A DNA stretch of 25,316 nt. Source: an uncultured Drancourtella sp. (GTDB taxonomy: Bacteria > Bacillota > Clostridia > Lachnospirales > Lachnospiraceae). The notes under the pieces were generated by a model. That model worked only from the letters and a program-made list of their open reading frames with translations. It was not told the DNA's origin and did no database searches. The position numbers and the translations under genes were made by a program. The DNA is taken from assembly GCA_937880845.1 (NCBI GenBank), contig CALFLL010000030.1:1-25316 (forward strand). Reading direction: 5' to 3'. This document shows, piece by piece, positions 23,732-25,316 of the stretch; position 1 is the stretch's first letter, and every line of letters begins with the position of its first letter.

Positions 23732-24235
23732 ATGAAAAAAGAGATTACGGGTTTGGGAGCCGCTCTTTTGGGAATAGATTTGTTCTGCAAATCCAAAACA
23801 GAAAAAAAGCCTGAAGATACGGAAGAAAGGGCCATTTTAAATGGAAAAGTACTGATTCGGAAAGTCCGCAATGACGGAATGGCATTTAATCTTTTCGCGG
23901 GAAATGAAAAAATAGTCAAAGGATGTTCGGTGATGGCGGCAGCGATAATTTTGACGTATCATATTCGTCTTTTGTTTTCTAAAAAAAGAAATGTTTCCTT
24001 TTTGGGGACAACACTGATTTTGTCCGGTGCATGTAGTAATTTGTACGACAGGTTCAGAAAAGGATATGTGACGGATTATATTGGATTTGAAACCGAAAAC
24101 AAAGCTTTCAGAGAGATCACATTTAATATAGGAGATTTTTGTCTTGCAGCCGGAGCATTGATACTCAGTGCCGTATCATCCGTAAAACTGATAAAAGATT
24201 CCGTTAAAGGATGCATAAAGAGGAAAAAAGCTTGA
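23732..24235 (+). CDS. Divergent signal peptidase II (LspA)-like membrane protein
   Basis: The 167-aa protein shows the LspA hallmarks in order: a first helix ending D16-L-F-C-K20 (the D-x-x-x-K of LspA), N47 in RNDGMAFNLF (cf. NxGAAF), SNLYDRFRKGYVTDYI with catalytic D106, and FNIGDFCLAAG with catalytic D135. LspA cleaves prolipoprotein signal peptides in the membrane. The spacing is unusual: helix 1 is short and is followed by a charged stretch (20-45) before the conserved asparagine, and the sequence is only weakly LspA-like elsewhere. A housekeeping lspA is normally a separate gene, so this could be a specialised paralogue. It starts one base after the coiled-coil gene. Confidence 0.75.
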   Translation: MKKEITGLGAALLGIDLFCKSKTEKKPEDTEERAILNGKVLIRKVRNDGMAFNLFAGNEKIVKGCSVMAAAIILTYHIRLLFSKKRNVSFLGTTLILSGACSNLYDRFRKGYVTDYIGFETENKAFREITFNIGDFCLAAGALILSAVSSVKLIKDSVKGCIKRKKA

Positions 24236-24261
24236 CAGCTAAAAGCCGAAAAGAGTATACT
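24232..24261 (+). promoter_or_regulatory. Strong sigma-A promoter of the YitT leader
   Basis: A perfect TTGACA (24232-24237) and TATACT (24256-24261) are separated by 18 bases. The -35 box overlaps the stop codon of the LspA-like gene. The transcript would begin near 24268, about 14 bases before a terminator hairpin. Confidence 0.82.
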
Positions 24262-24281
24262 AACTTATGGAGAAGTAGAAG

Positions 24282-24323
24282 AGCATTTGCGAATTATATC
24301 TTATAGTTTGCAAATGCTTTTTT
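24282..24323 (+). terminator. Terminator-like hairpin in the YitT leader (possible attenuator)
   Basis: AGCATTTGC (24282-24290) pairs with GCAAATGCT (24309-24317 region, closing at 24317) around an A/T-rich loop, and six to seven T follow to 24323. It lies between the promoter at 24232 and the TTG start at 24361, so it can terminate the operon before it and also attenuate the YitT transcript. Confidence 0.8.
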
Positions 24324-24360
24324 ACTGGGAGAATAATAAAAACAGGAAGGAGAGAAAGAT

Positions 24361-25218
24361 TTGAAAAAACTTAACACAAAAAAACTTAGTATTGATATTC
24401 TTATTGATATTATCGGAGGAATTCTTATAGCAATCGGAACTTACAATTTCGCAGCTATGGCCAAATTTCCGATGGTAGGATTCAACGGGATCGCGTTGAT
24501 CTTTTATCATTTGTTCGGTCTTCCAATCGGTACGGTTGCCATGCTGTTGAATATACCGGTTGCCATTGTATGTTTCAGAATTCTTGGAAAAGATTTCTTC
24601 CTTCGATCTGTTCGGACCATCATCATCACATCTATTATTATGGACGTGATTGCACCGATGTTTCCGGTTTATACAGGGGACAGGATGCTGGCTGCTATTT
24701 GTACCGGTGTTTTTTCCGGACTTGGATATGCACTGATCTATATGAGAAATTCATCTACAGGAGGATCTGATTTTATCCTGATGTCCATTAAAACATTAAA
24801 TCCGCATCTTTCTCTTGGAAAGATTTCCTTTATTATGGAAGCGGTGATCGTTGTTCTTGGAACAGTCCTTGTTTCTAAAGATATAGACAGCTTGATCTAT
24901 GGAATGATGATCAGTTACATTCTTTCACTGATTCTGGATAAAGTAATGTATGGTATGGATTCAGGTAAGATGACCCTCATCGTTACAGATTACGCAAAAG
25001 AAGTGGCTCAAAGAATTGACCAAGAGGTAGGAAGAGGATGCACATTCTTAAAGGCTACGGGAAGTTATTCTCAGGTAGAAAAAGATGTTGTATTATGTGC
25101 CTGCAATAACAAAGAAATGTATGGGGTAAGAACGGTAGTAAAAGAAGTGGATCCGGCAGCATTCCTTATTATCGTAGAATCAAATGAAGTGCTTGGTGAA
25201 GGATTTAAGCCTCACTAA
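24361..25218 (+). CDS. YitT-family membrane protein (DUF161 plus DUF2179)
   Basis: The 285-aa protein has five or six membrane helices in the first ~200 residues with the YitT-type pattern MVGFNGIALIFYHLFGLPIG and LLNIPVA. A soluble C-terminal domain of about 80 residues (IVTDYAKEVAQRID ... VRTVVKEVDPAAFLII) matches DUF2179, thought to fold like a PII/ACT-type sensor domain. Family function is poorly defined; transport or sensing at the membrane is plausible. The TTG start at 24361 is chosen because AAGGAGAG sits 8 bases upstream and no in-frame ATG precedes the first helix. It has its own promoter and leader hairpin upstream and a strong terminator after it, so it is monocistronic. Confidence 0.93.
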   Translation: MKKLNTKKLSIDILIDIIGGILIAIGTYNFAAMAKFPMVGFNGIALIFYHLFGLPIGTVAMLLNIPVAIVCFRILGKDFFLRSVRTIIITSIIMDVIAPMFPVYTGDRMLAAICTGVFSGLGYALIYMRNSSTGGSDFILMSIKTLNPHLSLGKISFIMEAVIVVLGTVLVSKDIDSLIYGMMISYILSLILDKVMYGMDSGKMTLIVTDYAKEVAQRIDQEVGRGCTFLKATGSYSQVEKDVVLCACNNKEMYGVRTVVKEVDPAAFLIIVESNEVLGEGFKPH

Positions 25219-25222
25219 GATA

Positions 25223-25266
25223 AAAAATATCGGCAGTATTCCAAACGGAATGCTGCCGATATTTTT
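25223..25266 (+). terminator. Rho-independent terminator after the YitT gene
   Basis: A 20-base arm starting AAAAATATCGGCAG (25223-25242) pairs with 25247-25266 around an AAAC loop, with one G-T pair. The 3' arm ends in five T. The A-run on the 5' side means it could also work on the minus strand. Confidence 0.92.
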
Positions 25267-25288
25267 ATTGTATGGCAAATAAAATAAA

Positions 25289-25307
25289 CCACCTGCTAGG
25301 CAGGTGG
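25289..25307. repeat. Perfect short hairpin at the right window edge
   Basis: CCACCTGC-TAG-GCAGGTGG is an 8-base-pair perfect inverted repeat with a three-base loop, flanked by A/T-rich DNA and no T-run. It is too compact for a typical terminator and resembles the subterminal hairpins of IS200/IS605-type elements. The remaining sequence to 25316 is too short to test this. Confidence 0.55.
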
Positions 25308-25316
25308 AGAAAATAG

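Overview
The window looks like a chromosomal segment from an anaerobic, moderately AT-rich Firmicute, most likely of the family Lachnospiraceae (class Clostridia). The evidence is strong AGGAGG ribosome sites, frequent GTG and TTG starts, a CIRCE heat-shock operator, Clostridia-style protein families (an S8 protease resembling the Csp group, a DUF5721-like protein, YitT, a CLC with a TrkA-C tail) and a LigA of a type I associate with Lachnospiraceae. No species can be named from the sequence. Almost all of it is coding, no intergenic stretch exceeds 300 bases, and there is no phage, CRISPR array or complete insertion sequence.

Layout. 1-103: the 3' part of a tRNA-Pro(CGG) and its terminator. 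140-3074: a CLC chloride/proton antiporter and a MATE efflux pump that is split by a -1 frameshift at an A-run. 3091-5203: an NfeD/SPFH membrane-microdomain pair followed by a uridine-kinase-like P-loop protein, closed by a bidirectional terminator. 5204-6931: a leftward pair of genes, a GNAT acetyltransferase and a DUF362 ferredoxin-like protein. 6955-11353: an ABC exporter made of an ATPase and a giant FtsX-type permease carrying an outside coiled-coil hairpin. 11363-13552: htpG with a perfect CIRCE operator. 13588-13626: a long REP-like palindrome. 13669-15590: leftward genes for a DUF5721-like protein and for a CcdA/TlpA thiol-redox pair. 15600-20123: an M18 aminopeptidase, rluF, ligA and thioredoxin. 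20144-21667: a ClpX variant. 21663-24235: a cluster with a Csp-like subtilisin, a small coiled-coil protein and a divergent signal peptidase II. 24232-25266: a YitT membrane protein behind a promoter-plus-terminator leader. The right edge holds a perfect small hairpin that could be the end of an IS200/IS605-type element.

Functionally this is mostly housekeeping: protein quality control (HtpG, ClpX), extracytoplasmic thiol redox (CcdA, TlpA), rRNA modification, DNA ligation and transport. The parts that merit a second look are the subtilisin/coiled-coil/LspA-like gene set with its RBS-occluding leader hairpin, the ClpX whose RKH pore loop is replaced, the symmetric coiled-coil hairpin in the FtsX permease, the MATE gene broken exactly at an A_AAA_AAC slippery heptamer, and the attenuator-like leader of the YitT gene. 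All functions are inferred by reading motifs; no database search was run.
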